Source of the DNA: an uncultured Eubacteriales bacterium | GTDB lineage: Bacteria; Bacillota_I; Bacilli_A; RF39; UBA660 | Direction of reading: 5' to 3' | Assembly: GCA_900313345.1 (NCBI GenBank) | Contig: OMQW01000014.1 | Location: forward strand, 1-10,858 | DNA: 10,858 bases | Shown here: one piece after another, positions 1 to 6,132 of the stretch | Position numbering within the stretch: the stretch's first letter is position 1 | How the letters are laid out: the number at the start of each line of letters is the position of its first letter | Position numbers and translations under genes: made by a program | Notes under the pieces: generated by a model | What the model was told of the DNA's origin: nothing | Databases searched by the model: none | What the model saw: the letters and a program-made list of their open reading frames with translations, nothing else

Positions 1-1133
1 ATATAGGTGTTTTTGGTGATAATAAAAATAATATAGAACTAAATAATGAATATGATTTTAATATCGAAAACAGAGGATCAAATGATGCTGGATATAGTAT
101 TTATTTGTACTCAGATACAGATATAGAATTAAGTAAAATATCATATGAAATAACAGGCGATATAGAAAAAACAGGAGTTCTAGATGATAAAAATGAGTTA
201 TTAATTTCTAATTTATTAAAAACAAATGATAAAAAAAATATAAAGATCAAACTAACTTATAATGAAAATCAATTTTACAAAGGCAAAATAAAAATAACAA
301 CAAGAACTTATTTTGAACAACAAGATTTTGATTTTACGGGAAAAGTAGAAACATTTATAGTTCCAGAAACAGGACTTTATAAATTAGAAACTTGGGGAGC
401 ACAAGGATGGAATATTAGAAATCAAGTAGGTGGATATGGAGCATATTCTACTGGACTTGTTTACTTAGAAAAAGATCAAGTTATTTATATCTATGTAGGT
501 GGTCAAGGAACTGGTGGTATTTGTAATAATACTCTTCATAAAGGATGGCCAAATGCTTATGCTTCTTGTAGCGATAGAGTTTCTTATGGTGGTGCAGGTG
601 GAGGTTCTTCACATGTAAGTACTACTAAGAAATTAATTCAAGAAATGACTAATAACGCTTATAAGACTGAACTACTTATTGCTGCCGGAGGTGGTGGTGG
701 AGCTACTTGGTCTGGTGTAGGTAGTTGGTGGGGTTATGGAGGCCATGGTGGTGGAGCTTCTGGAACTAGAATAAATGGCAATGGTTTCAGTGGCGGTTAC
801 CCTGGTACTCAAAATTCAGGTGGTTCTTATGGTGGTAATTCAAACTCAACTACTAATGGTACTTTCGGTGGAACTTCTACTAATGGTTATGGATCTGGTG
901 GAGGTGGAGGTCTTTATGGTGGAGGCGCTTCTTGGGGCGGCGGCGGAGGCGGCGGCTCTGGATACATTGGAAATTCTAAATTAACTGATAAAGTTATGTA
1001 TTGCTATAATTGTGAAGAGTCAAAAGAAGAATCAACTAAAACAGTTTCTACAACTTGTACTAAAGAAGAGCCTACTGAAAATTGTGCTAAACAAGGCAAT
1101 GGTTATGCCAGAATTACATATATAGGAATATAG
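1..1133 (+). CDS. Glycine-rich surface/secreted protein, 5' partial, prematurely stopped
   Basis: The frame is open from position 3 to the TAG at 1131-1133, so the gene starts upstream of the window; the TTG at 105 is internal and not a credible start. The first part (about nt 3-320) is Asn/Lys/Asp-rich and looks like a beta-sandwich of an exported protein. From about nt 330 a glycine-rich domain of the ALK-like type begins: FDFTGKVETFIVPETG, then LETWGAQG, IYIYVGGQG, long Gly/Ser/Tyr repeats and the usual closing GYARITYIG. Such domains occur in large extracellular proteins of gut Firmicutes; the exact role (adhesion, surface layer) is unknown. A cysteine cluster (CYNCEE...CTKEEPTENC) lies near the end and could form disulfides. 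The stop is caused by an 8-bp duplication (1120-1135). The truncated protein would still hold the whole glycine-rich domain, so it may remain functional. The signal peptide and any anchor lie outside the window. Confidence 0.8.
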   Translation, partial: IGVFGDNKNNIELNNEYDFNIENRGSNDAGYSIYLYSDTDIELSKISYEITGDIEKTGVLDDKNELLISNLLKTNDKKNIKIKLTYNENQFYKGKIKITTRTYFEQQDFDFTGKVETFIVPETGLYKLETWGAQGWNIRNQVGGYGAYSTGLVYLEKDQVIYIYVGGQGTGGICNNTLHKGWPNAYASCSDRVSYGGAGGGSSHVSTTKKLIQEMTNNAYKTELLIAAGGGGGATWSGVGSWWGYGGHGGGASGTRINGNGFSGGYPGTQNSGGSYGGNSNSTTNGTFGGTSTNGYGSGGGGGLYGGGASWGGGGGGGSGYIGNSKLTDKVMYCYNCEESKEESTKTVSTTCTKEEPTENCAKQGNGYARITYIGI

Positions 1134-1135
1134 GA
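1120..1135 (+). repeat. 8-bp tandem duplication ATATAGGA x2 causing the frameshift
   Basis: Two perfect adjacent copies of ATATAGGA lie at 1120-1127 and 1128-1135, with a third copy at 1155-1162. Eight is not a multiple of three, so the extra copy shifts the reading frame and creates the TAG at 1131-1133. Removal of either copy restores the frame into the downstream segment. This is the simplest explanation for the early stop. Confidence 0.8.
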
Positions 1136-1603
1136 AAACCAGTTGAGAATAATGATATAGGACATTTATTAATTAGTAGAGAAGAAATTGATAAAGGTAC
1201 ATTTTATAATGTAACACCAGGATATTTAACAAATGAAGTAGAAGGAACAGATGGCTTTTCATTAACAGGTAATGGTGGAGTAGTCGCTTCTAACTGGGGA
1301 GGTTCTAGTTGGAATAGTATTAAAAGATGAGATTATCAAATTGATTTAGATAAATATTCTAAATTAACATTTTATACTAAAGTATATGGTACTGGTAGAG
1401 TAATGTTATTTATACATGATGGAAATATATTAGCTTCTAATACATTAATGATAAATACAGGCACAGGAACATGGACAAAAGTAAGTGTTGATTTATCTAA
1501 ATATACTGGAATACACTATATAACATTTGGTGGAGGATATCCAGATTATAATGGTGGAATAAATCCAACAACATATTATTCTAATATTAATTTTTATGAA
1601 TAA
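1136..1603 (+). pseudogene. Out-of-frame C-terminal segment of the glycine-rich protein gene
   Basis: This stretch reads as protein in the frame of position 1136 (KPVENNDIGHLLISREE...) up to the TAA at 1601-1603, broken only by a TGA at 1328-1330. It has no usable start near its beginning; the first in-frame ATG is at 1403, inside the segment and without a good ribosome binding site. It therefore looks like the continuation of the upstream gene. Deleting one copy of the 8-bp repeat at 1120-1135 joins the frames exactly (ITYIG-KPVENN). The encoded segment is rich in Gly, Thr, Tyr and Asn with alternating hydrophobic residues (KLTFYTKV, TWTKVSVDLSKY, HYITFGGG), as in a beta-sandwich of jelly-roll or carbohydrate-binding type; that fold is inferred. 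Two lesions suggest decay, although the frameshift alone could be reversible. Confidence 0.65.
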
Positions 1604-1628
1604 AAGAACTATAAAGTTCTTATAATTT
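1604..1628 (+). terminator. Weak hairpin after the glycine-rich gene
   Basis: The arms AAGAACT (1604-1610) and AGTTCTT (1615-1621) pair perfectly around a 4-nt ATAA loop, directly after the TAA stop. The following tract (ATAATTT) is only partly T, so termination strength is doubtful. Confidence 0.45.
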
Positions 1629-1677
1629 GCAAAAAATAAAAAAAGCGTTATAATATATAACAATTAATTTTTGGGGG
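1627..1677 (+). promoter_or_regulatory. SigA-type promoter and RBS for the CFI-box gene
   Basis: TTGCAA (1627-1632) and TATAAT (1649-1654) are separated by 16 bp, which is close to the housekeeping consensus. The ribosome binding site is an unusual run of five G (1673-1677), six bases before the ATG at 1684. Confidence 0.6.
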
Positions 1678-1683
1678 AATAAT

Positions 1684-2235
1684 ATGCAAAGTGAATGTGG
1701 AAAATGTACAAATTTTGATGAAAACGATCATCCGTTATTTAGTAATTATAAAGGATATTGTGAGGTTTATAAAACATACTATGATCCACATGAAAAAGGT
1801 GATTGTAGAAATTTTAATCCTAAATTTCATGGAAGTAGTTCTGATTGCTATATAACAACAATAGTTCATAAAATATTAGGTAAAGAAGATAATACTGAAG
1901 TATTAGAAAACTTAAGAGCATTTAGAAATGATGTGTTACAAAAGAATGAAAAATATTCTTATATATTAAGAGAATATGATGTAATAGGCCCTAGAATTGC
2001 TAAATGTCTAGAAGAAGATAATGATAAGAAATTATGTAAATATTTATATGATAAATATTTAGTTAAAGTATCTGAAGATATTAAATCTAAAAATTATCTA
2101 AGAGCAATTACTAAATATGAAATGTTAACATCATCTTTAGCACTATATTATAACGCTAATCAAAATGACAAAATAGATGACTATGATTATACTAAAGGTG
2201 GTCATGGTAAAGTTTATACTAAAGCACATATCTAA
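1684..2235 (+). CDS. Cys-rich CFI-box domain protein, function unknown
   Basis: A 183-residue cytoplasmic-looking protein without signal peptide or membrane segment. Residues 1-44 hold four cysteines, C5-x2-C8-x17-C26-x14-C41, followed by an aromatic residue pattern (CTNF, CRNF), as in small metal-binding modules; zinc binding is an inference. Residues 54-106 match the CFI-box pattern: DCYITTIVHKILG, then LRAFRNDVL (77-85) and YDVIGPRIA (98-106). CFI-box domains normally sit at the C-terminus of varied bacterial proteins and have no assigned biochemical function. The remainder (107-183) is helical and charged, with a Lys/Asp/Tyr-rich tail. The gene is monocistronic: it has its own promoter upstream and a strong hairpin that overlaps its stop codon. 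I cannot assign a function. Confidence 0.8.
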   Translation: MQSECGKCTNFDENDHPLFSNYKGYCEVYKTYYDPHEKGDCRNFNPKFHGSSSDCYITTIVHKILGKEDNTEVLENLRAFRNDVLQKNEKYSYILREYDVIGPRIAKCLEEDNDKKLCKYLYDKYLVKVSEDIKSKNYLRAITKYEMLTSSLALYYNANQNDKIDDYDYTKGGHGKVYTKAHI

Positions 2236-2254
2236 TATGTGCTTTTATATTTTT
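2221..2254 (+). terminator. Strong rho-independent terminator
   Basis: AAAGCACATAT (2221-2231) pairs perfectly with ATATGTGCTTT (2235-2245) across a 3-nt loop, followed by TATATTTTT. The hairpin lies over the last codons and the TAA stop (2233-2235) of the CFI-box gene. Confidence 0.85.
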
Positions 2255-2255
2255 G

Positions 2256-2285
2256 CTTATTAGTATATAATAAGTACTATGGAGG
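2256..2285 (+). promoter_or_regulatory. Promoter -10 within an inverted repeat, and RBS of the rhomboid gene
   Basis: TATAAT (2266-2271) is a perfect -10 box, but the expected -35 falls in the preceding terminator's T tract and is poor. The -10 lies across a perfect 7-bp inverted repeat, CTTATTA (2256-2262) and TAATAAG (2268-2274), with a 5-bp centre. GGAGG (2281-2285) is six bases before the ATG at 2292. Confidence 0.45.
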
Positions 2286-2291
2286 GAATCT

Positions 2292-3440
2292 ATGAATAGT
2301 GAAATAACAGAAGCAATGCTTGATGAAAAAAATGTTCTTGCAATGAAATTAATCCATTACTTTATAACTGAAAAAAATTATAATCCTATTATCCTTCAAG
2401 GAGTAGATAATGAAATATGGCTTGAAAATATGGATGAAGATTATAGAGTAGTAAGAATAGTTTCTAATAATATCTTAAATGAAGAACAACTAGGATTTGA
2501 TATATTTAAAACAAAAAGAATATTAAAGAAAATCAAATCAAAAACTTTAAGCTTTAAAATAAATACTCTAACTATCTTTTTAGATTTAAAAGTAGAGTTA
2601 AAAGAAAAAACAACTAAAGAGATAACTTGTATAAAGTTAGATTCTGAAAATGATATAAAGAAAAATGAAGTAATAAAGAAATCATTCCCAGATATGTCTA
2701 AAAAATTAAAAACAACTAAAGAAGGATTAGAGTTATTTGATAAATTAACAAATGATATAAATAATCATAATATAAAAGATAACTTAAAAATGGAAGAAAT
2801 ATTTAAAAAGAAATATCCTGTAATTACTTATACCTTAATAGCTATATGCGTATTAATGTATTTAATTCCATTACTTACTAATAGTTCTAATAGTTTCTTA
2901 AATATGTTTGCTATCTATAAACCTTTTATTGTAAAAGGTGAATATTATAGAATAATAACTGGAACATTCTTACATGCAAATATAGTACATCTATTATTTA
3001 ACTGTTATGCTTTATATATAATTGGTAAAGAACTTGAAAGCTATATAGGTAAATTTAAATATTTAATGGTTTATATATTTAGTGCTATAACAGGATCTTT
3101 AATGTCATTAATATTCTTAGGTAATGGTGTATCAGTAGGTGCATCAGGTGCTATATTTGGATTAATGGGTAGTTTAGTATACTTTGGAATTCATTATAGA
3201 GTTTACTTAGAAAGTGTATTAAAGACACAGATAATACCATTAATATTCTTTAATTTAATGCTTGGATTCTTAATAACAGGAATAGATAACTTTGCTCATA
3301 TAGGTGGTTTAATTGGAGGATATTTAAGTACAATGGCCTTAGGAGTTAAATATAAAGAAACTAATTTTGAAAAAGTAAATGGATATATTTTATCTCTTAT
3401 ATATTTAGCATTTTTAGTATATATGGTCTTTTACATATAA
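2292..3440 (+). CDS. gluP: GluP/YqgP-type rhomboid intramembrane serine protease
   Basis: A 382-residue membrane protease that cleaves transmembrane substrates within the bilayer. Residues 1-170 form a soluble N-terminal domain whose start (KLIHYFITEKNY...NEIWLE) resembles that of B. subtilis YqgP/GluP. Membrane segments begin near residue 176 (YPVITYTLIAICVLMYLI) and run to the C-terminus. Rhomboid hallmarks are visible: HANIVHLLFN with H233 and N237 (oxyanion residues), GASGAIFG with nucleophile S285, and AHIGGLIGG with catalytic H336. The catalytic dyad is intact. The protein lacks the C-terminal TPR region of B. subtilis GluP and ends shortly after the last membrane helix (LSLIYLAFLVYMVFYI). 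It appears to be transcribed alone. Rhomboid family assignment is very secure; the GluP symbol is based on the N-terminal similarity and is less certain. Confidence 0.9.
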   Translation: MNSEITEAMLDEKNVLAMKLIHYFITEKNYNPIILQGVDNEIWLENMDEDYRVVRIVSNNILNEEQLGFDIFKTKRILKKIKSKTLSFKINTLTIFLDLKVELKEKTTKEITCIKLDSENDIKKNEVIKKSFPDMSKKLKTTKEGLELFDKLTNDINNHNIKDNLKMEEIFKKKYPVITYTLIAICVLMYLIPLLTNSSNSFLNMFAIYKPFIVKGEYYRIITGTFLHANIVHLLFNCYALYIIGKELESYIGKFKYLMVYIFSAITGSLMSLIFLGNGVSVGASGAIFGLMGSLVYFGIHYRVYLESVLKTQIIPLIFFNLMLGFLITGIDNFAHIGGLIGGYLSTMALGVKYKETNFEKVNGYILSLIYLAFLVYMVFYI

Positions 3441-3446
3441 ATGTAA
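3431..3446 (+). terminator. Very weak hairpin at the end of the rhomboid gene
   Basis: TTACAT (3431-3436) and ATGTAA (3441-3446) are complementary around ATAA and overlap the stop codon. The stem has only two G-C pairs at most and no T tract, so read-through into the ireB operon is likely. Confidence 0.25.
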
Positions 3447-3453
3447 ATATAAT

Positions 3454-3504
3454 TTGTAAAAAAATTCCTAGAGTGATAAAATAATATTAATAAAGTAGAG
3501 GTGA
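3454..3504 (+). promoter_or_regulatory. Extended -10 promoter and consensus RBS of the ireB operon
   Basis: TTGTAA (3454-3459) and TAAAAT (3477-3482) are 17 bp apart, and TG at 3474-3475 gives an extended -10 (TGaTAAAAT). The ribosome binding site GAGGTGATC (3498-3506) is close to a full complement of the 16S 3' end, just before the ATG at 3509. This is the most likely main promoter for the run of genes to murC, since no other good promoter is seen within it. Confidence 0.6.
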
Positions 3505-3508
3505 TCAT

Positions 3509-3763
3509 ATGAACACAGAAAAGACTACATTATTTAGTTTAGATGAAATGAATAAGGAAGAAATTCGCATGAATTTAAGAGAAATTTATGATGCTCTTGA
3601 AGAAAGAGGATATAATCCTACTAACCAAATAGTTGGTTATTTAATTAGTGGCGATTTAGGATATATTTCAAGTCATAAAGATGCACGTAAAAAAATGCAA
3701 AGCATGGATCGTGCTAAAATAGTAGAAGCTCTTTTAAATGAATTTCAAAAAAGTGAAAGATGA
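3509..3763 (+). CDS. ireB: IreB/ReoM family regulatory phosphoprotein (UPF0297)
   Basis: An 84-residue protein with the family core REIYDALEERGYNPTNQIVGYLISGD and the following HKDAR. In Listeria the homologue ReoM is phosphorylated on Thr7 by the PASTA kinase PrkA and controls ClpCP-dependent degradation of MurA; in Enterococcus IreB affects cephalosporin tolerance. The N-terminus here (MNTEKTTLF) keeps Thr at position 7, so phosphorylation is plausible. The length is normal for the family. Its stop codon overlaps the start of ruvX (ATGA, 3760-3763), which indicates translational coupling. Gene order with ruvX, the DUF1292 gene, mltG and trmR matches the Bacillus yrzL-yrrK-yrzB-yrrL-yrrM cluster. 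Confidence 0.93.
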   Translation: MNTEKTTLFSLDEMNKEEIRMNLREIYDALEERGYNPTNQIVGYLISGDLGYISSHKDARKKMQSMDRAKIVEALLNEFQKSER

Positions 3764-4176
3764 GATATTTAGGACTTGATCTTGGATCTCGTACTTTAGG
3801 TGTAGCTCTATCAGATAGAATGGGTCTTATTTCACATAATGTGAAAATAATAAGACATAATGAAGAATATGATAGACTTTTAGATGAGGTAGCTAAAATA
3901 GTAGAAGAAGAAGGGGTAGAAGAAATAGTTCTAGGATACCCAAAAAATATGAATAATACTATAGGACCTAAAGCAGAGTTATCTGAAGAATTTAAAAAGA
4001 AACTAGAAGAAAAACTAAATATAAAAGTTCATTTACAAGATGAAAGATTATCAACGAAAGAAGCAACTGATATACTAATAATAGGCGACACAAGTCGAAA
4101 AAAAAGAAAGAAAGTTATAGATAGCATGGCAGCAAGTATAATTCTTCAAACCTATCTAGATAAGAAAGGGAATTAA
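3760..4176 (+). CDS. ruvX: RuvX/YqgF RNase H-fold nuclease, pre-16S rRNA processing
   Basis: A 138-residue protein of the YqgF family, which is needed for maturation of the 16S rRNA 5' end and was earlier proposed as a Holliday junction resolvase. It opens with the RNase H-like motif LGLDLGSRTLGVALSD (D7), continues with VLGYPKNMNNTIGPKA, then LQDERLSTKEA (E95) and ends with IDSMAASIILQTYL (D121), giving the expected acidic active-site residues D7, E95 and D121. The start ATG overlaps the ireB stop by four bases. Length is typical. Confidence 0.95.
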   Translation: MRYLGLDLGSRTLGVALSDRMGLISHNVKIIRHNEEYDRLLDEVAKIVEEEGVEEIVLGYPKNMNNTIGPKAELSEEFKKKLEEKLNIKVHLQDERLSTKEATDILIIGDTSRKKRKKVIDSMAASIILQTYLDKKGN

Positions 4177-4178
4177 TT

Positions 4179-4451
4179 ATGAAAAAAAATTCATTTACAA
4201 TACTAGATGAAAATGGAAAAGAAAAAGTATATGATGTTTTATTTACTTTTAGTAGTGAAGAAACAAATCATGATTATATAGTATATACTGATAATTCATT
4301 AGATGAAGAGGGCAATGTACAAGTATTTGCATCGATATATCATAAAAACGAAGAACACTCTAAATTAGAACCTATTGAAACAGATAAAGAATGGAAAATA
4401 ATAGATACTATTCTTAAAACAATTCAAGAAGAATTACAAGATAAAAACTAG
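4179..4451 (+). CDS. yrzB: DUF1292 (UPF0473, YrzB-like) protein
   Basis: A 90-residue acidic protein that starts two bases after the ruvX stop, with AAAGGG eight bases before its ATG. Its pattern (FTILDENGKEKVYDVLFTF, then DYIVYTDN, VFASIYHK and a helical C-terminus WKIIDTILKTIQEEL) fits DUF1292, whose Bacillus member YrzB sits at the same place in the cluster. The molecular role of the family is unknown. No membrane segment or catalytic motif is seen. Assignment rests on both sequence pattern and conserved position. Confidence 0.85.
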   Translation: MKKNSFTILDENGKEKVYDVLFTFSSEETNHDYIVYTDNSLDEEGNVQVFASIYHKNEEHSKLEPIETDKEWKIIDTILKTIQEELQDKN

Positions 4452-4459
4452 GGAGTTCT

Positions 4460-5539
4460 ATGAAGAAAAGAAAATTAAAAAAGAGTGTAAAAGGTTGTTT
4501 AATACTAGTAGTGATGGGATTATTCCTAATAGCTACTAGTATTATTTATTGTTATTTAGTATCTCCAGTAGATATAAATGATAATAAGGATATAGAAGTA
4601 AATATTAAGCAAGGAATGCATACTAGAGATATAGGTAAACTTTTAAAAGAAAAAGATCTGATAAAAAGTTATAGTTTTTTCTTATTATATGGAAAACTAA
4701 ATAATTGTAGCTCGTTAAAAGCAGCAAAGTATAATGTAAAGAAAAGCATGTCCCTAGAAGAAATATATGATGATATATGTAAGGGAAATGCTGCAAACGA
4801 ATCAATTAATTTAACATTTAAAGAAGGAAAAAGAATAACTGATTATGCTGAATTAATTAGTAAAGAAACAAATATCTCTAAAGAAGATTTTCTAAATACA
4901 GTAAATAATAAAACTTACTTAAAAGAATTAATAAATAAATATTGGTTTTTAAATAATGATATCCTAAATGAAAATATTTATTATCCACTAGAAGGATATT
5001 TATTCCCTGATACTTATAATTTTAAAAGTAAAGATATAACTTCAGAAGAAATTATTGAAAAGCTTTTAGAAGAAGAAGGAAATGTTTTAAGTAAATATAA
5101 AAGTAAAATATTAGATGGCAAACATACGATACATGAATATATAACTCTAGCATCTATGGCAGAATTAGAAGGAACTAATTTAGAAAATAGAAAAGGTATA
5201 ATAAGTGTTTTTGAAAATAGACTTAAAATTGGTATGAACTTAGGTAGTGATGTAACAACATATTATGCAGAAGGTAAATCAATGAGTGAACCACTAGATG
5301 CTAAAGCATTTAATAATTTAAATAGCTATAATACAAGAAATAAAAGTTTTAAAACATTACCAGTAGGACCAATAGCAAGCGTTTCTAAAGAAAGCATAGA
5401 AGCTACTTTATATTATGACCCATCTGATTATTATTACTTTGTAGCAGATAGTAATAAAAAAATATATTTTACTAAAACTGGAACTGAGCATGAAGCATTA
5501 GTTACAAAATTAAAGAAAGAAGGTAAATGGTTATGGTAG
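4460..5539 (+). CDS. mltG: MltG endolytic murein transglycosylase (YceG-like)
   Basis: A 359-residue membrane-anchored enzyme that cleaves nascent peptidoglycan strands internally and so sets glycan length. A basic N-terminus (MKKRKLKKSVKG) precedes one membrane helix at about residues 13-33; the rest is extracytoplasmic. A LysM-like part (about 44-110, VNIKQGMHTRDIGKLL...) is followed by the catalytic YceG domain. LASMAELEG places the catalytic glutamate at E235, aligned with E. coli Glu218, followed by VFENRLKIGMNLGSDVTTYY and the conserved end TLPVGPIASVSKESIEA and YYYFVADSN. All family landmarks are present. The RBS GGGAG lies right after the stop of the preceding gene. Its 3' end overlaps the start of trmR. 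Confidence 0.95.
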   Translation: MKKRKLKKSVKGCLILVVMGLFLIATSIIYCYLVSPVDINDNKDIEVNIKQGMHTRDIGKLLKEKDLIKSYSFFLLYGKLNNCSSLKAAKYNVKKSMSLEEIYDDICKGNAANESINLTFKEGKRITDYAELISKETNISKEDFLNTVNNKTYLKELINKYWFLNNDILNENIYYPLEGYLFPDTYNFKSKDITSEEIIEKLLEEEGNVLSKYKSKILDGKHTIHEYITLASMAELEGTNLENRKGIISVFENRLKIGMNLGSDVTTYYAEGKSMSEPLDAKAFNNLNSYNTRNKSFKTLPVGPIASVSKESIEATLYYDPSDYYYFVADSNKKIYFTKTGTEHEALVTKLKKEGKWLW

Positions 5540-6132
5540 ATGAAATAAAAGACATGGAAAAATATGCTGAAATACACCATGTACCAATAATGCAAAAAGA
5601 AGGAATAGAGTTTCTACTTGAATTTATAAAAACTCATAATATTAGAAAAATATTAGAAATAGGAACTGCAATAGGATATTCATCAAGCAGAATGGCTTTA
5701 GTAAATAGTAATATAGAAATAACTACAATTGAAAGAGATAATGATAGATATTTAGAAGCAGTAAATAATATTAATAAATTAGGATTAGATAAACAAATAA
5801 CTTTAATTTTTAAAGATGCTTTAGAAGTTAATCTAGATGATAAATATAATTTAATATTTATAGATGCTGCTAAATCTCAAAATATTAAATTTTTTGAAAA
5901 GTATAAATATAATCTACAAGAAAATGGATATATAATTACAGATAATATGCATTTTCATGGAATGGTATTTAAAGAAGAAAATGAAATAGAAAGTAGAAAT
6001 GTAAGAGGCCTAGTAAGAAAGATAAAAGAATATAAAACATTCTTAGAAAATAATGATGAATTCACAACAAAATTTCTTGATTTAGGTGATGGAATAGCAA
6101 TATCTAAGAGAAAGGAAAATCATTATGAATAA
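5533..6132 (+). CDS. trmR: TrmR-like SAM-dependent O-methyltransferase
   Basis: A class I methyltransferase of the O-methyltransferase family 3/COG4122. B. subtilis TrmR (YrrM), directly after mltG as here, methylates 5-hydroxyuridine at the tRNA wobble position. The SAM-binding motif is ILEIGTAIGYSS, followed by the acidic TTIERDN, the metal/SAM-site motif FIDAAKSQ (D111, K114) and DNMHFHG. I chose ATG 5533 (199 residues) because AAGAAGG (5517-5523) is nine bases away from it; ATG 5527, two codons earlier, would sit only three bases from that site. It overlaps mltG by seven bases. The N-terminus is a little short against many family members, but the fold motifs are complete. The substrate is inferred from synteny. 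Confidence 0.88.
   Translation: MVDEIKDMEKYAEIHHVPIMQKEGIEFLLEFIKTHNIRKILEIGTAIGYSSSRMALVNSNIEITTIERDNDRYLEAVNNINKLGLDKQITLIFKDALEVNLDDKYNLIFIDAAKSQNIKFFEKYKYNLQENGYIITDNMHFHGMVFKEENEIESRNVRGLVRKIKEYKTFLENNDEFTTKFLDLGDGIAISKRKENHYE

Noticed and set aside
775..984. Small ORF within the glycine-rich region
   Set aside because: It is an alternate-frame reading of glycine codons (Val/Met/Leu/Ala-rich low complexity).
1120..1140. Programmed ribosomal frameshift joining the two parts of the glycine-rich gene
   Set aside because: No slippery heptamer lies before the TAG; GGAAAAC comes after it. The perfect 8-bp duplication explains the shift fully.
1328..1330. TGA read as Trp (Mollicutes code 4)
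   Set aside because: All Trp positions in the clear genes use TGG, and TGA serves as a sensible stop of ireB and of the cssR-like gene at ATGA overlaps. One TGA in an already broken gene is not evidence of recoding.
1403..1603. Separate 66-residue gene
   Set aside because: It has no good ribosome binding site, and its frame continues upstream as similar protein sequence, so it is the tail of the broken gene.
4623..4805. Minus-strand ORF inside mltG
   Set aside because: It lies fully opposite a well-supported gene, has no ribosome binding site context and shows no domain.
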